Shown: positions 6,487 through 15,515, counted from the first letter of the stretch. The stretch: 64,000 nucleotides of DNA from an uncultured Saprospirales bacterium (GCA_938008535.1 CALLKF010000116.1:14405-78404), one strand, 5' to 3'. Numbers and translations: made by a program. Notes: a model not told the origin generated them from the letters alone.

Positions 6487-9132
6487 ATGGCAGATGATGT
6501 AGTAAAAGAAAAAGTAAAACGTACTAAAAAAGCTCCTATTCAAGAAGAAGCAGTTGAAGACAATTCGCCTGCGCCAATTATTGATGCAGAAACTGTAAAA
6601 ACCGCATTCGGTTTGTTTTTCTTATTTGTTTCCATCGTTTTGTTTGTAGCTTTTTTTTCGTATTTATTTACATGGAAAGATGACCAAGATAAAGTAATGA
6701 ATTTTTCCTGGAAAATCATTTTCAGTAAAGAAGCAATCGTAGAAAATAAAATGGGTCGAATTGGTGCATATTTATCGCATCTATTTTTCTATGATTTTTT
6801 TGGAATTGCATCCTTTATTGTTCCGTATATCTTTTTTGCAATTGGTGTAAATATTACGTTTAAAGAAAAAATATTTCGAATTACAAAAGTATTTTTTACC
6901 TGTTTATTTTGGTTGATTTTTATTGCTACGCTGGCTACTTTTATTTTTCCAAATGCAAGTTTTCCGTATGGTGGTGGTTTAGGAAAAAATAATTATGAAT
7001 GGCTTTCTACTTTTATTGGCAATTTAGGATTAGGCATTTTATTAGCCATCATTGGATTCTCATTTTTAGGTTTTAATGTGCGAGATACATTTTTAAAGTT
7101 TAAAACATGGAAACAACAATGGCAAGAAAAAAGAAGATTACTTGCTCTAGAAAAAGAAGTGTATAAAAATTCTAAAATCGAAAATGATATTGATGAATTT
7201 TATAAAGAAGATGAATTAATAAAAGAAGATGGTTACGAAATGGAAAGCATCATTCCTGCAGAAATAGAATTACCAACACCACATTTTGATGACAAAACAT
7301 TTGAAATAATTAATGAAAATGATTCAAACCCAGAAATAATTCTTCCAGAAATAAAACCGATTGACGAAAAATATTTGGAAATGGAATTGGTAGAAAAACC
7401 AGTTGATGACACCAATGAGATTGAATTAGAAAATCCAACTTTAATAAAACAAAAATCTGTTAAAGAAGATGATATTGATTTAGAAATTGAGGAATTACAA
7501 GCATTTGGAACTGCTAACTCAGCAGATTTATTAGCAGCAAATACTATAAAAAGCACTACTGAAATAAATCCTGCAACACAACGTGCGCTCGAACATTTTG
7601 GCTTAGATACAGAATTCGATCCAAAATTGGAATTATCTGACTACAAATATCCACCATTATCATTAATGGAAGATCATGGTAGCGGACAAATAGAAATTAA
7701 CAAAGAAGAGCTCGAAGCTAATAAAAATCAAATTGTTCAAACATTGTTGAATTACAATATTGGCATCGATAAAATAAAAGCAACTGTTGGTCCGACTGTT
7801 ACGCTGTATGAAATTGTTCCAGAAAAAGGCGTGCGTATTTCTAAAATTAAAAACTTAGAAGATGACATCGCGTTGAGTTTGGCTGCGCTTGGTATTCGTA
7901 TCATCGCACCCATTCCTGGTCGAGGCACCATTGGTATTGAAGTGCCAAATGTAAAGAAAAGCATCGTCTCGATGAAGTCGATGATTAATGGCGAAAAATT
8001 CCAAAAATCAGATGCTGATTTGCCAATTGCGTTAGGCAAAACCATTTCGAACGAAGATTTTGTTGTTGACTTAGCAAAAATGCCTCACTTATTGATGGCT
8101 GGTGCTACTGGTCAAGGAAAATCAGTTGGTTTAAATGCGATTTTGGTTTCTTTATTATACAAAAAACATCCAGCAGAATTAAAATTTGTTTTAGTCGATC
8201 CGAAAAAAGTAGAATTGAATTTGTATAAATTAATTGAGAATCATTATTTGGCGAAATTGCCAAATGAAGAAGATGCCATTATTACGGATAACAAAAAAGT
8301 AATTTACACCTTGAATGCTTTGTGCATCGAAATGGATCAGCGTTATGAATTACTCAAAACTGCTCAGGTTCGACAAATCAAAGAATACAATCAGAAATTT
8401 TTGGCGCGACAACTTAATCCAAACAATGGTCACCGATTCTTACCATATATAGTTTTAGTTGTCGATGAATTTGCCGATTTGATGATGACTGCAGGAAAAG
8501 AAGTAGAAGTTCCGATTGCACGTTTGGCTCAATTGGCGCGCGCAATTGGTATTCATTTGGTGATTGCAACACAACGACCTTCGGTAAATATTATTACTGG
8601 AACCATTAAAGCGAATTTTCCAGGTAGAATTGCTTTCAAAGTAACAGCAAAAGTAGATTCACGCACAATTTTAGATGCAAGTGGTGCCGATCAATTGATT
8701 GGTCGCGGTGATATGCTTTTATCTCAAAGTGGTGAACTCACACGTTTGCAGTGTCCATTTGTGGACACACCAGAAGTAGAACGCATTGCAAAATTTATTG
8801 GTGATCAACGCGGTTTTGCTACATCTTACGAGTTGCCTGAATACATCGATCCAAAAGATAAAGACAATAATAGTGGTGATCGTTTCATGGATTTAGGAAA
8901 TCGAGACGAATTATTTACCGAAGCAGCACGCTTAATTGTGCGCAATCAAATTGGTTCTACATCATTAATTCAACGAAAATTAGCACTTGGCTACGCACGT
9001 TCTGGTCGTTTAATGGATCAATTGGAAGCAGTTGGCATCGTTGGTCCAAACGTTGGCAGCAAAGCAAGAGAAGTATATGTAAAAACTGACGAAGAATTGG
9101 AACGAATTTTGCAAGAGATTGGTGAAAAATAA
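6487..9132 (+). CDS. ftsK: DNA translocase FtsK
   Basis: Septal DNA pump that clears and aligns chromosome dimers at division. The ATG at 6487 (MADDVVKEKV) gives 881 residues; an in-frame start at 6460 would add nine residues and overlap the -7 element. Four N-terminal transmembrane helices (about 40-200) are followed by an acidic linker. The motor has Walker A GATGQGKS (539-546) and Walker B VVDEFAD (near 660). The C-terminal gamma winged helix (about 823-881, SLIQRKLALGYARSGRLMDQ) would read KOPS-like sites. The lolA-like gene downstream is a common partner in Bacteroidota. Confidence 0.97.
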   Translation: MADDVVKEKVKRTKKAPIQEEAVEDNSPAPIIDAETVKTAFGLFFLFVSIVLFVAFFSYLFTWKDDQDKVMNFSWKIIFSKEAIVENKMGRIGAYLSHLFFYDFFGIASFIVPYIFFAIGVNITFKEKIFRITKVFFTCLFWLIFIATLATFIFPNASFPYGGGLGKNNYEWLSTFIGNLGLGILLAIIGFSFLGFNVRDTFLKFKTWKQQWQEKRRLLALEKEVYKNSKIENDIDEFYKEDELIKEDGYEMESIIPAEIELPTPHFDDKTFEIINENDSNPEIILPEIKPIDEKYLEMELVEKPVDDTNEIELENPTLIKQKSVKEDDIDLEIEELQAFGTANSADLLAANTIKSTTEINPATQRALEHFGLDTEFDPKLELSDYKYPPLSLMEDHGSGQIEINKEELEANKNQIVQTLLNYNIGIDKIKATVGPTVTLYEIVPEKGVRISKIKNLEDDIALSLAALGIRIIAPIPGRGTIGIEVPNVKKSIVSMKSMINGEKFQKSDADLPIALGKTISNEDFVVDLAKMPHLLMAGATGQGKSVGLNAILVSLLYKKHPAELKFVLVDPKKVELNLYKLIENHYLAKLPNEEDAIITDNKKVIYTLNALCIEMDQRYELLKTAQVRQIKEYNQKFLARQLNPNNGHRFLPYIVLVVDEFADLMMTAGKEVEVPIARLAQLARAIGIHLVIATQRPSVNIITGTIKANFPGRIAFKVTAKVDSRTILDASGADQLIGRGDMLLSQSGELTRLQCPFVDTPEVERIAKFIGDQRGFATSYELPEYIDPKDKDNNSGDRFMDLGNRDELFTEAARLIVRNQIGSTSLIQRKLALGYARSGRLMDQLEAVGIVGPNVGSKAREVYVKTDEELERILQEIGEK

Positions 9133-9138
9133 TTTCAA

Positions 9139-9240
9139 GCTATAAGTTATAGGTTATAAGTTACAGCTAAAATATTCTATTTTAGCGTTTTACTTTTTTA
9201 ATATCAACCAAATAACTTATAACAAATAACAATTAACTCA
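9139..9240. repeat. Inverted pair of 7-bp-periodic repeat arms
   Basis: Between ftsK and the lolA-like gene. The left arm has G-C/T-TATA units at 9139, 9146, 9153 and 9160. The inverted right arm has the complementary AAC ends at 9209, 9216, 9223, 9230 and 9237. Sequence and phasing match the arms at 482-575. Confidence 0.8.
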
Positions 9241-9248
9241 AATAAACG

Positions 9249-9905
9249 ATGATATACCTTTTTTCATTTTTAACTTTTTTCTTATCTATTTTCGGAATAC
9301 AAACGGATAGCAAAACTTTGAATGATCCGAAAGCGAAAACCTTATTGGATAATGTAAGCAAAACGTATAAAGGTTTTACTTCTATTGATGCAAAAATTTC
9401 ATTAGTAACGGAAAATCCGCAAGCCAATAAAACCACTACACAAAATGGAAGTGTTTATATTAAAGGCGAAAAATATAAGATTGATATGGGTAAGCAAGAA
9501 GTGTATTGCGACAATAAAAGTGTTTGGACCTATTTGAAAGATATTAACGAAGTTCAAATCAACGATTATGAACCAAATAAAGAAGACATTACACCATCAA
9601 ACATGTTTACCATTTACAAAAATGATTTTAATTACATGATGAATGGTGAAGAAGTTATTGACAAGGCAACTTGTTCAATTGTTGATTTGATGCCAAAAGA
9701 TAAAAGCAAACCGTTTTTTAAAGTTCGTATATGGATTGACAAAAATGCAAAATACATTAAACGAATGAAAGCATTTGATAAAAACGGAAATCGATATACT
9801 TATAATGTTACTTCATTTAATTCAAAAGCAGGTTTAGATGATAATTTTTTTAAATTCGATGCTACCAAACATCCAGGTGTGAAGGTTGAAGACTTGCGAT
9901 TATAA
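9249..9905 (+). CDS. lolA: LolA-like periplasmic lipoprotein carrier
   Basis: 218 residues with an N-terminal signal peptide (MIYLFSFLTFFLSIFG). The body has the LolA/LppX pattern of antiparallel strands: KGFTSIDAKISLV, NGSVYIKGEKYKID, VWTYLKDINEVQINDYEP, then a helix with FTIYKNDFNYMM, and a C-terminal KFDATKHPGVKVEDLRL. The family ferries lipoproteins from the LolCDE transporter to the outer membrane. The position after ftsK supports the assignment. Confidence 0.9.
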   Translation: MIYLFSFLTFFLSIFGIQTDSKTLNDPKAKTLLDNVSKTYKGFTSIDAKISLVTENPQANKTTTQNGSVYIKGEKYKIDMGKQEVYCDNKSVWTYLKDINEVQINDYEPNKEDITPSNMFTIYKNDFNYMMNGEEVIDKATCSIVDLMPKDKSKPFFKVRIWIDKNAKYIKRMKAFDKNGNRYTYNVTSFNSKAGLDDNFFKFDATKHPGVKVEDLRL

Positions 9906-9952
9906 TTTATTTCTTTTTCTATTTTCAAAAAAAATTTGTTTAAATTCATTGT

Positions 9953-10513
9953 ATGCTTGAATTTAATTTTGATTTATTTCCAGAACTTATTACCGAACGA
10001 TTGGTTTTGCGACCACTTACTTTAGATGATGCTCCATCTTTATTTGAATTAAACACCAATGATGATGCATTAAAATATTTAGGTTTTTTACGGATGCATT
10101 CTGTTAATGATGCTATCAAAAAAATAGAAAAAATCACAGAAGATATAGCTACAACAGATTGCATGTATTGGGCAATTTCTACTAAAGAAAATTTAGAATT
10201 AATTGGCACTATTTGTTTATTTCATTTTAAAAAGCAACATCATCGTGGTGAAGTTGGTTATATGTTGCATCCAAATTTCTGGCGAAAAGGAATTTTGCAA
10301 GAATGCATGCATGCTGTTTTAGATTATGGTTTTAATGTGTTGAACTTTCATTCTTTAGAAGCTATTGTTGACCCAGAAAATGCGGCAAGTATTGGCTTAC
10401 TCGAGAAAAATAAATTTGTACGTGAAGCATATTTCAAAGAAGATTTTTACCAAGATGGAAAATTTAATGATACTGCAATTTATTCTTTATTAAAATCTAA
10501 TTGGAAGAAATAA
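9953..10513 (+). CDS. GNAT acetyltransferase, RimJ/RimL-like
   Basis: 186 residues with the RimJ/RimL-type layout: N-terminal TERLVLRPLTLDDAPSLFEL, the acetyl-CoA loop around HPNFWRKGILQE (motif A), and the C-terminal ENAASIGLLEKNKFVREAYF segment. Expected to N-acetylate a protein N-terminus or small amine; the substrate cannot be read from sequence. It stands 47 bp after lolA on the same strand. Confidence 0.9.
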   Translation: MLEFNFDLFPELITERLVLRPLTLDDAPSLFELNTNDDALKYLGFLRMHSVNDAIKKIEKITEDIATTDCMYWAISTKENLELIGTICLFHFKKQHHRGEVGYMLHPNFWRKGILQECMHAVLDYGFNVLNFHSLEAIVDPENAASIGLLEKNKFVREAYFKEDFYQDGKFNDTAIYSLLKSNWKK

Positions 10514-10580
10514 AGTGAAGGTGAAAGTGTAGTGGCGCATTACATGGGTCATGTTCATTCAAGTTTCAACAAATTAATAT

Positions 10581-10683
10581 CACTAAGTCGCACTGAGAAA
10601 GAATAGAGAAAAAGAATGTGTGTAATATGGTATAATTTTGCTGATTTATATAACTCAGTGAAAACTCCTTGTAACTCTGTGAT
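10581..10683. repeat. Inverted short-period intergenic repeat (ACTCAGTG type)
   Basis: The left arm has CACT at 10581 and 10591 (CACTAAGTCGCACTGAG). The right arm has AACTC at 10652, 10663 and 10673, including CTCAGTG and CTCTGTG. The arms are complementary in orientation with a period of about 10 bp. No ORF is credible here. Confidence 0.5.
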
Positions 10684-10691
10684 ATTTTTTT

Positions 10692-10725
10692 GCATAAAAA
10701 AAGCCACCGCAAATGCGATGGCTTT
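10692..10725 (-). terminator. Rho-independent terminator
   Basis: On the minus strand an 11-bp stem (GCGATGGCTTT at 10715-10725 against AAAGCCACCGC at 10700-10710, one mismatch) with a 4-nt loop runs into seven or more U residues. It lies 25 bp past the stop of the PDZ/T9SS gene. Confidence 0.8.
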
Positions 10726-10749
10726 CTATATAAATAGTAATGTTTTTTT

Positions 10750-11673
10750 TTATTGCAAGATGATTTTTTTGTTCGTTTGCTTCTCACCTATTTTTAATTG
10801 AATTAAATAAGCACCTTTTGGTTCATTTTCTAAATTAAATTGTTTAGAAAATTCTCCTGTGAAATTTTGTATAATTTCTGCTTGAACAATTCTTCCAGAA
10901 ATATCAAAAACCGTTAGCATTGGTGTACCTTTTTCGTTTGATGCAAAATCAACCGTAATTTTTCCGTTGCTTGGATTTGGTGCAATAATAAATTTATCCG
11001 CAATTAATTCTGTACTGATTGGTTTTTTAATTTCAATTGGTGCAGCAACATCTGGTGTAATTTTATACAATGTATATTCTTTAATAGGACAACCACAATC
11101 ACATTTTTCTCTTTCTTTTTTGATGTTGTTAATGGCTTGCAACTTATCTTCTAAACCAAAATACAATTGTTTAGCAGTTGGCAAATCCGACAAAGCTGTA
11201 ACTGTAGTTTTTCCAGTTTCATCTGTTTTAGAAATTGAAATTGGTGTTTTATCTTTTATTAATATGTCTGTTTTATCATCAGCAAAAATCCAATGTTCGC
11301 CATCAGCTTTCACACTTTTTTCTAATTTAAAATTAATTGCTTCTGGTTTTTTACCAAGTGTAACTTTTGTAGAATATGTTACACCAATTCTCACATAACT
11401 TAATGTTATTGCATTACCTAAGTCATAGTTAGCAACTTGTGTAACTAAATCAGATTTTTTCAAAACTGCAACACCATTTACGGCAGTAATGATATCATTT
11501 TCTTTCAATCCAAATTTCTTCGCAGCGCCATTTTCAAACAATTCTGTAATCTGCGCGCCATTTGTATCATTGCTTATATAATCGCTTATAGTAACACCTA
11601 AAAAACCTGTATTTTTAGCAAATGTAACAGATAAAAAAATAAGTAATAAAGTAGAAAGTAAAAATTTTTTCAT
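10750..11673 (-). CDS. Secreted PDZ-domain protein with T9SS C-terminal sorting domain (copy 1)
   Basis: 307 residues. A signal peptide (MKKFLLSTLLLIFLSVTFA) is followed by a PDZ domain (about 22-95: GFLGVTISDY, then GAAKKFGLKENDIITAVNG) and a mid-region with KPISTELIADKFII. A type A T9SS sorting domain covers the last 80 residues (APNPSNGKITVDF, LTVFDISGRIV, KGAYLIQLKIGEKQTNKKII). There is no protease domain, so it is probably a surface-anchored or released binding protein. It is a tandem paralogue of the next gene with identical length. Confidence 0.9.
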   Translation of the reverse strand: MKKFLLSTLLLIFLSVTFAKNTGFLGVTISDYISNDTNGAQITELFENGAAKKFGLKENDIITAVNGVAVLKKSDLVTQVANYDLGNAITLSYVRIGVTYSTKVTLGKKPEAINFKLEKSVKADGEHWIFADDKTDILIKDKTPISISKTDETGKTTVTALSDLPTAKQLYFGLEDKLQAINNIKKEREKCDCGCPIKEYTLYKITPDVAAPIEIKKPISTELIADKFIIAPNPSNGKITVDFASNEKGTPMLTVFDISGRIVQAEIIQNFTGEFSKQFNLENEPKGAYLIQLKIGEKQTNKKIILQ

Positions 11674-11759
11674 GATGAAAAATTTTAAATGATAAATTAA
11701 TTTTTTGCAAGATAGCGAAAAAATATGCAGATAAATTTCTTAAATTTTATAAAAAAATG

Positions 11760-12683
11760 TTAATGCAAGAATATGCGCTTACTGATTTGTTTTTCACCAA
11801 TTTTTAATTGAATTAAATATTCACCTTTTGGTTGATTTGTAAGATTAAATTGCTTTGTAGATTCTCCAGAAAAATCTTGCAACACTTCTGTTTGCACCAC
11901 ACGACCAACAATATCAAATATAGACAGTTGCATAATATCTTTTAGTTCAGAAATAATTTTTACAGAAAACTGACCCGTTGAAGGATTTGGATATACAGAA
12001 AACACATCTATATTTAAATCAGTTTGTGATAGTTGTTTTTTCTCTTTCTTTGGATCTTTCGCTTCTTTGATATAAACAATTTCTTTTGTCTTACAATTGC
12101 GTTTTGCTTGGTCTTCTTTGATGCGTTTTATACCTTCAACTTTATCATTAATATCTAAAAAATATTGTGGCACTTCTTCATTTTTATAAATAGTGCCAAC
12201 TATCCAAGTATCTGTTTTACCAGTTGAATCTGATTTAGAAATTGAAACTGGAGTATTGTCATCACGCAATAAAATATCAGTTTTATCATCTTTAAAAAAC
12301 CAATGTTCGCCATCTTTTTTAATTGATTTTTTTATGTTATAAGTGCGTTTTGTTCCTTTATAACCTAAATAAATTTTTAAAGATTCTACTTTTCCATTTC
12401 TAATAAAATCAATTAGCACCAAGTCGCCCCAATTATAAGCATCCAATTCATTAACTAAATCATCTGTTTTTAAAATAGGTTTTGTATTTATTTTTGTGAT
12501 AATATCATTTTCTTTCAAGCCATATTGCTTGGCTGCACCATCATCAAAAACATTGACCACTTGCACGCCAGTAATTTTTTTATTTGTATAATTATATATA
12601 GAAATTCCTAAATAACCTGGATTATTGGCACTGATTTTGGTTATATAACCGAAAAGTAAAAGAAAAAATAAAAGAAAGCGCAT
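11760..12683 (-). CDS. Secreted PDZ-domain protein with T9SS C-terminal sorting domain (copy 2)
   Basis: 307 residues, same architecture as its neighbour: signal peptide, PDZ domain (GYLGISIYNY, GAAKQYGLKENDIITKINT), a shared central block (KKDGEHWFFKDDKTDILLRD, then TPVSISKSD), and a T9SS sorting domain (VYPNPSTGQFSVK, LSIFDIVGRVVQTEV, KGEYLIQLKIGEKQISKRIF). The two copies have diverged substantially between the conserved blocks, so the duplication is not recent. It is transcribed ahead of copy 1 from a well-formed promoter. Confidence 0.9.
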   Translation of the reverse strand: MRFLLFFLLLFGYITKISANNPGYLGISIYNYTNKKITGVQVVNVFDDGAAKQYGLKENDIITKINTKPILKTDDLVNELDAYNWGDLVLIDFIRNGKVESLKIYLGYKGTKRTYNIKKSIKKDGEHWFFKDDKTDILLRDDNTPVSISKSDSTGKTDTWIVGTIYKNEEVPQYFLDINDKVEGIKRIKEDQAKRNCKTKEIVYIKEAKDPKKEKKQLSQTDLNIDVFSVYPNPSTGQFSVKIISELKDIMQLSIFDIVGRVVQTEVLQDFSGESTKQFNLTNQPKGEYLIQLKIGEKQISKRIFLH

Positions 12684-12710
12684 AAACCTTGCTTAAATTT
12701 GTAAGTCTAA

Positions 12711-12740
12711 CAAAAGTAATGCATTATTTGTAAATCAAAA
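12711..12740 (-). promoter_or_regulatory. Bacteroidota promoter of the PDZ/T9SS pair
   Basis: On the minus strand the -33 element TTTTG (12736-12740), a 17-bp spacer and the -7 element TACTTTTG (12711-12718) stand 28 bp upstream of the ATG at 12683. It is the best-formed complete promoter seen in the window. Confidence 0.6.
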
Positions 12741-12784
12741 TTATTTCTTTATTTTTAACCATTAATTAGTAACTAAAATTAGGT

Positions 12785-13393
12785 ATGAGCAAGTCGATTT
12801 TTCTAATGAGTTTTTTTATAGTAGCATTTAATTATACTTCTTTTGCTGAAGAAAATTGGAAATTAGAAAAAAACAAAGATGGCATTAAAATTTGGACACG
12901 CAAGCCAGCCAATTCAAATTTAAAAGAATATCAAGGAAATGCAATTATACAAACAAGTGTAGATAAATTAGTAGCAATTTTCAAAAATCCAAAAACATAT
13001 CAAAAATGGATGTATAAAATTCCTGAAGGTGGAATTAAAGTGATAAAAAAAGTAAACGATAATGATTTTTATGTTCAAATTATTATGAGTGCACCATTAA
13101 TTAAAAGTAGAGAATCATTAGTACATTTGACCATTTTACCAGCAGATGACAAAGGTTGTGTTTTAGTCAATATGGAAGGTGCGCCAACTTTATTGCCACC
13201 AAATGATAATTATGTTCGTATTGAAAAAATGAAAGCTTTCTGGAAGTTTGTGCCATTGCCAAATGGAAAAGTAGAAGTAACGCATCAAGCATTGAGTTCT
13301 GTTGGTGGAAATATTCCAGATGCATTTGTGAATTTAGCGATTGCAGATGCGCCATTTTCGATGATTTCGAAATTGAAAGAAATGGTTAAATAG
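12785..13393 (+). CDS. Secreted START/SRPBCC domain protein
   Basis: 202 residues with a signal peptide (MSKSIFLMSFFIVAFNYTSFA). The mature part (ENWKLEKNKDGIKIWTRKP, NPKTYQKWMYKIPEG, PLIKSRESLVHL, VEVTHQALSSVGGNIP) follows the START lipid-binding fold. A periplasmic lipid-binding role is likely; the ligand is unknown. It is divergent from the PDZ pair. Its last 8 bp overlap the 3' end of aroA on the other strand, so the two transcripts converge. Confidence 0.87.
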   Translation: MSKSIFLMSFFIVAFNYTSFAEENWKLEKNKDGIKIWTRKPANSNLKEYQGNAIIQTSVDKLVAIFKNPKTYQKWMYKIPEGGIKVIKKVNDNDFYVQIIMSAPLIKSRESLVHLTILPADDKGCVLVNMEGAPTLLPPNDNYVRIEKMKAFWKFVPLPNGKVEVTHQALSSVGGNIPDAFVNLAIADAPFSMISKLKEMVK

Positions 13394-14654
13394 TCTGCAC
13401 TGAAAATCCTAATTTCTTCAAGTCATTCCAAAATAACGGATACGATTTTGCCACCACATTTGGTTCTTCAATTAAAATAGATTTTGTTTTTAAACACAAA
13501 GGTGCGAAAGCCATTGCCATGCGATGGTCTTCGTAAGTAGCAATAGATGTTGTGTGGTGTGAGTGGTGTGAGTGGTGTGAGTCGTTTGTCGTAGTCATAT
13601 CTAAACTAAGTTGCCAATGATTACTATCTATTTCAGTTAATGAAGCTAACTTTAATTTTTTCAATTCATTATCTAATGCAGCAATACGATCGGTTTCTTT
13701 GATGCGTAATGTTTGCAAACCACCACAATTCATTTCAATTGAGGAAGCAGCACAAAATGTAATTACAGTTTGTGCAATATCTGGACATTCAATAAAATCA
13801 AAATTATACAATCCAAAATCTGGTTTTCGTACTTTATTGAGCACAATTGCATTTTCATTCCAGGTGGTTTCCACTCCAAAACTATCTGCAATTGCTGCAA
13901 TTATAGCATCGCCTTGTAACTGTTGATTTGTTAAACCTTTCAATTCAATTTCTGCTTGTTCTGACAAAATTGCAATAGAATAAAAATAGGTTGCAGCACT
14001 CCAATCTGCTTCAACATAATATTTTTTCGGTTGATAATTTCCACTTCTCACTACAATTTTATTATCGACAAATGAAGTTTCGACGCCAAAATATTCCATT
14101 ATTTTTAAGGTCATTTTTATGTACGGAAATGAGACAATAGTGCCAATTAATTCAAGCTCTAAACCATTTTCTAAGGTTGGTGCAATTAATAAAAGTGCTG
14201 TAATGTATTGAGATGAAGTATCTGCTGGCAAGGTCACATTTCCACCTTTCAATTTTTTTCCTTTGATTTTTAGTGGTGGAAATCCATCTTTATTTTCATA
14301 CGAAATATCTGCGCCTAATTGTTGCAATGCATTTACTAAAATTTTTATGGGTCGAAGTTGCATACGTTCGCTGCCAGTTAAAACTACTTCGCAACCTTCT
14401 TGTGTAGCTAAAAATGCAGTCAAAAATCTAAACGTAGTGCCACCAGCACCAGCATCTAAAACGGTACTTTCAGATTGCAATAATTGCTGCATAAACACGG
14501 TGTCATCAGCATTTGATAAATTTTCGATTTCAATTTGATTCCTACAAAGTGCATTGATGATTAAGACACGATTACTGATACTTTTGGAACCATTTAAATA
14601 AATTGTTCCTTTTATAAAATTAGAAGTAGGTGGTTTTATTAGATATTTTTCCAA
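13386..14654 (-). CDS. aroA: 3-phosphoshikimate 1-carboxyvinyltransferase (EPSP synthase)
   Basis: Joins shikimate-3-phosphate and PEP in the sixth step of the shikimate pathway. The 422-residue protein has the usual motifs: LNGSKSISNRVLI near the N-terminus, AGAGGTTFRFLTAFL, the catalytic aspartate in CPDIAQT, IKETDRIAAL and TYEDHRMAMAFAPL. Immediately before TYEDHR there is a low-complexity stretch (TTTNDSHHSHHSHHTTSIA) encoded by three perfect 9-bp repeats, which is absent from typical family members. It is the last gene of the minus-strand respiratory run (39 bp after the CPMC gene) and may be co-transcribed with it. Confidence 0.96.
   Translation of the reverse strand: MEKYLIKPPTSNFIKGTIYLNGSKSISNRVLIINALCRNQIEIENLSNADDTVFMQQLLQSESTVLDAGAGGTTFRFLTAFLATQEGCEVVLTGSERMQLRPIKILVNALQQLGADISYENKDGFPPLKIKGKKLKGGNVTLPADTSSQYITALLLIAPTLENGLELELIGTIVSFPYIKMTLKIMEYFGVETSFVDNKIVVRSGNYQPKKYYVEADWSAATYFYSIAILSEQAEIELKGLTNQQLQGDAIIAAIADSFGVETTWNENAIVLNKVRKPDFGLYNFDFIECPDIAQTVITFCAASSIEMNCGGLQTLRIKETDRIAALDNELKKLKLASLTEIDSNHWQLSLDMTTTNDSHHSHHSHHTTSIATYEDHRMAMAFAPLCLKTKSILIEEPNVVAKSYPLFWNDLKKLGFSVQTI
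13556..13582. repeat. Three perfect 9-bp tandem repeats inside aroA
   Basis: GGTGTGAGT repeats at 13556, 13565 and 13574. Read on the minus strand it encodes (SHH)3. The flank at 13581-13594 (GTCGTTTGTCGTAG) follows a 7-bp rhythm like the intergenic heptads. Confidence 0.85.
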
Positions 14655-14693
14655 GTAGAAAGTGTTAATGATTAAAAAGTCAATTAACTGAAT

Positions 14694-14906
14694 TTATTTA
14701 AATTTCTCTCTATTCATTTTCCAAATAACCATAGCACCACCAATCGTTACAAATGGAAATGCCAATAAATATAAAATACCAGTATTTAGACTTTTTGCAT
14801 ATTCTGAATGTGAAGCAGCTGCTTTACACATCGGACATTGTGCATATGAATTAGTTGCCAATACAACTAAAATCAAAAGTAATATAAGTGAAATTATCTT
14901 TTTCAT
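14694..14906 (-). CDS. Small CPMC-motif membrane protein of the oxidase cluster
   Basis: 70 residues: signal peptide or first membrane helix (MKKIISLILLLILVVLATNS), then YAQCPMCKAAA with a CxxC pair placed just outside the membrane, and a second helix (ILYLLAFPFVTIGGAMVIW). Its position after DUF420 and SCO suggests a copper-handling or assembly role for the oxidase. This is inference only. Confidence 0.8.
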   Translation of the reverse strand: MKKIISLILLLILVVLATNSYAQCPMCKAAASHSEYAKSLNTGILYLLAFPFVTIGGAMVIWKMNREKFK

Positions 14907-14972
14907 GTGTGTAGTAAAATTACAAAATAAGGTACAATAAAAATGGAAATTATTGTTAAGGTTTGAAACTTA

Positions 14973-15515
14973 TCAATAATAAGGAGCCATGAATACATAA
15001 ACTAATACACCTGAAATAGCAACATATAACCACAATGGGAAAGTAAATTTTGCCCATTTTTTATGTAAAACAAAATTATTCTGAAATGCAAACGAAAATG
15101 TTTTTAGAACAAAAGGCAAGACAATTGTAGATAGAATGATATGTGATATCAGAATGAAAAAATAAACATATCGGATTTTTCCAACACCTAAAAACTTACT
15201 GTCTTCTGCGTTTAAAGTATGATAAATAACATACGATGTTAAAAATACACAAGACAAAATCAATGCACTCAACATCGCAAATCGATGTGCGTTTGATTTT
15301 TTATTTTTAATAAAAAACAACCCTAGAAGTAAGCAAATAGTTGTACCTGAGTTTACAAACGCATTAAATTTTGGAAAGAAAGATAAATTTACAGTGCTAG
15401 TAATTTCTGGTGGTGCAATTTTTAGCATAGCTATCACTAAAGCTGGTACAGCAATCGAAATAACTGCAATAACTATATTGATTGTTTTTGTAGGAGTATA
15501 TTTTAGAAATGACAT
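14973..15515 (-). CDS. DUF420 membrane protein, oxidase-associated
   Basis: 180 residues with about five membrane helices (for example IVIAVISIAVPALVIAMLKI and ILSTIVLPFVLKTFSFAF) and conserved histidines (H107-like in SYVIYHTLN, HKKWAKFTFPLWLYVAISG near the end). This matches DUF420, a family regularly encoded beside heme-copper oxidases and SCO and thought to act in oxidase assembly. It is downstream of SCO on the same strand. Confidence 0.87.
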   Translation of the reverse strand: MSFLKYTPTKTINIVIAVISIAVPALVIAMLKIAPPEITSTVNLSFFPKFNAFVNSGTTICLLLGLFFIKNKKSNAHRFAMLSALILSCVFLTSYVIYHTLNAEDSKFLGVGKIRYVYFFILISHIILSTIVLPFVLKTFSFAFQNNFVLHKKWAKFTFPLWLYVAISGVLVYVFMAPYY

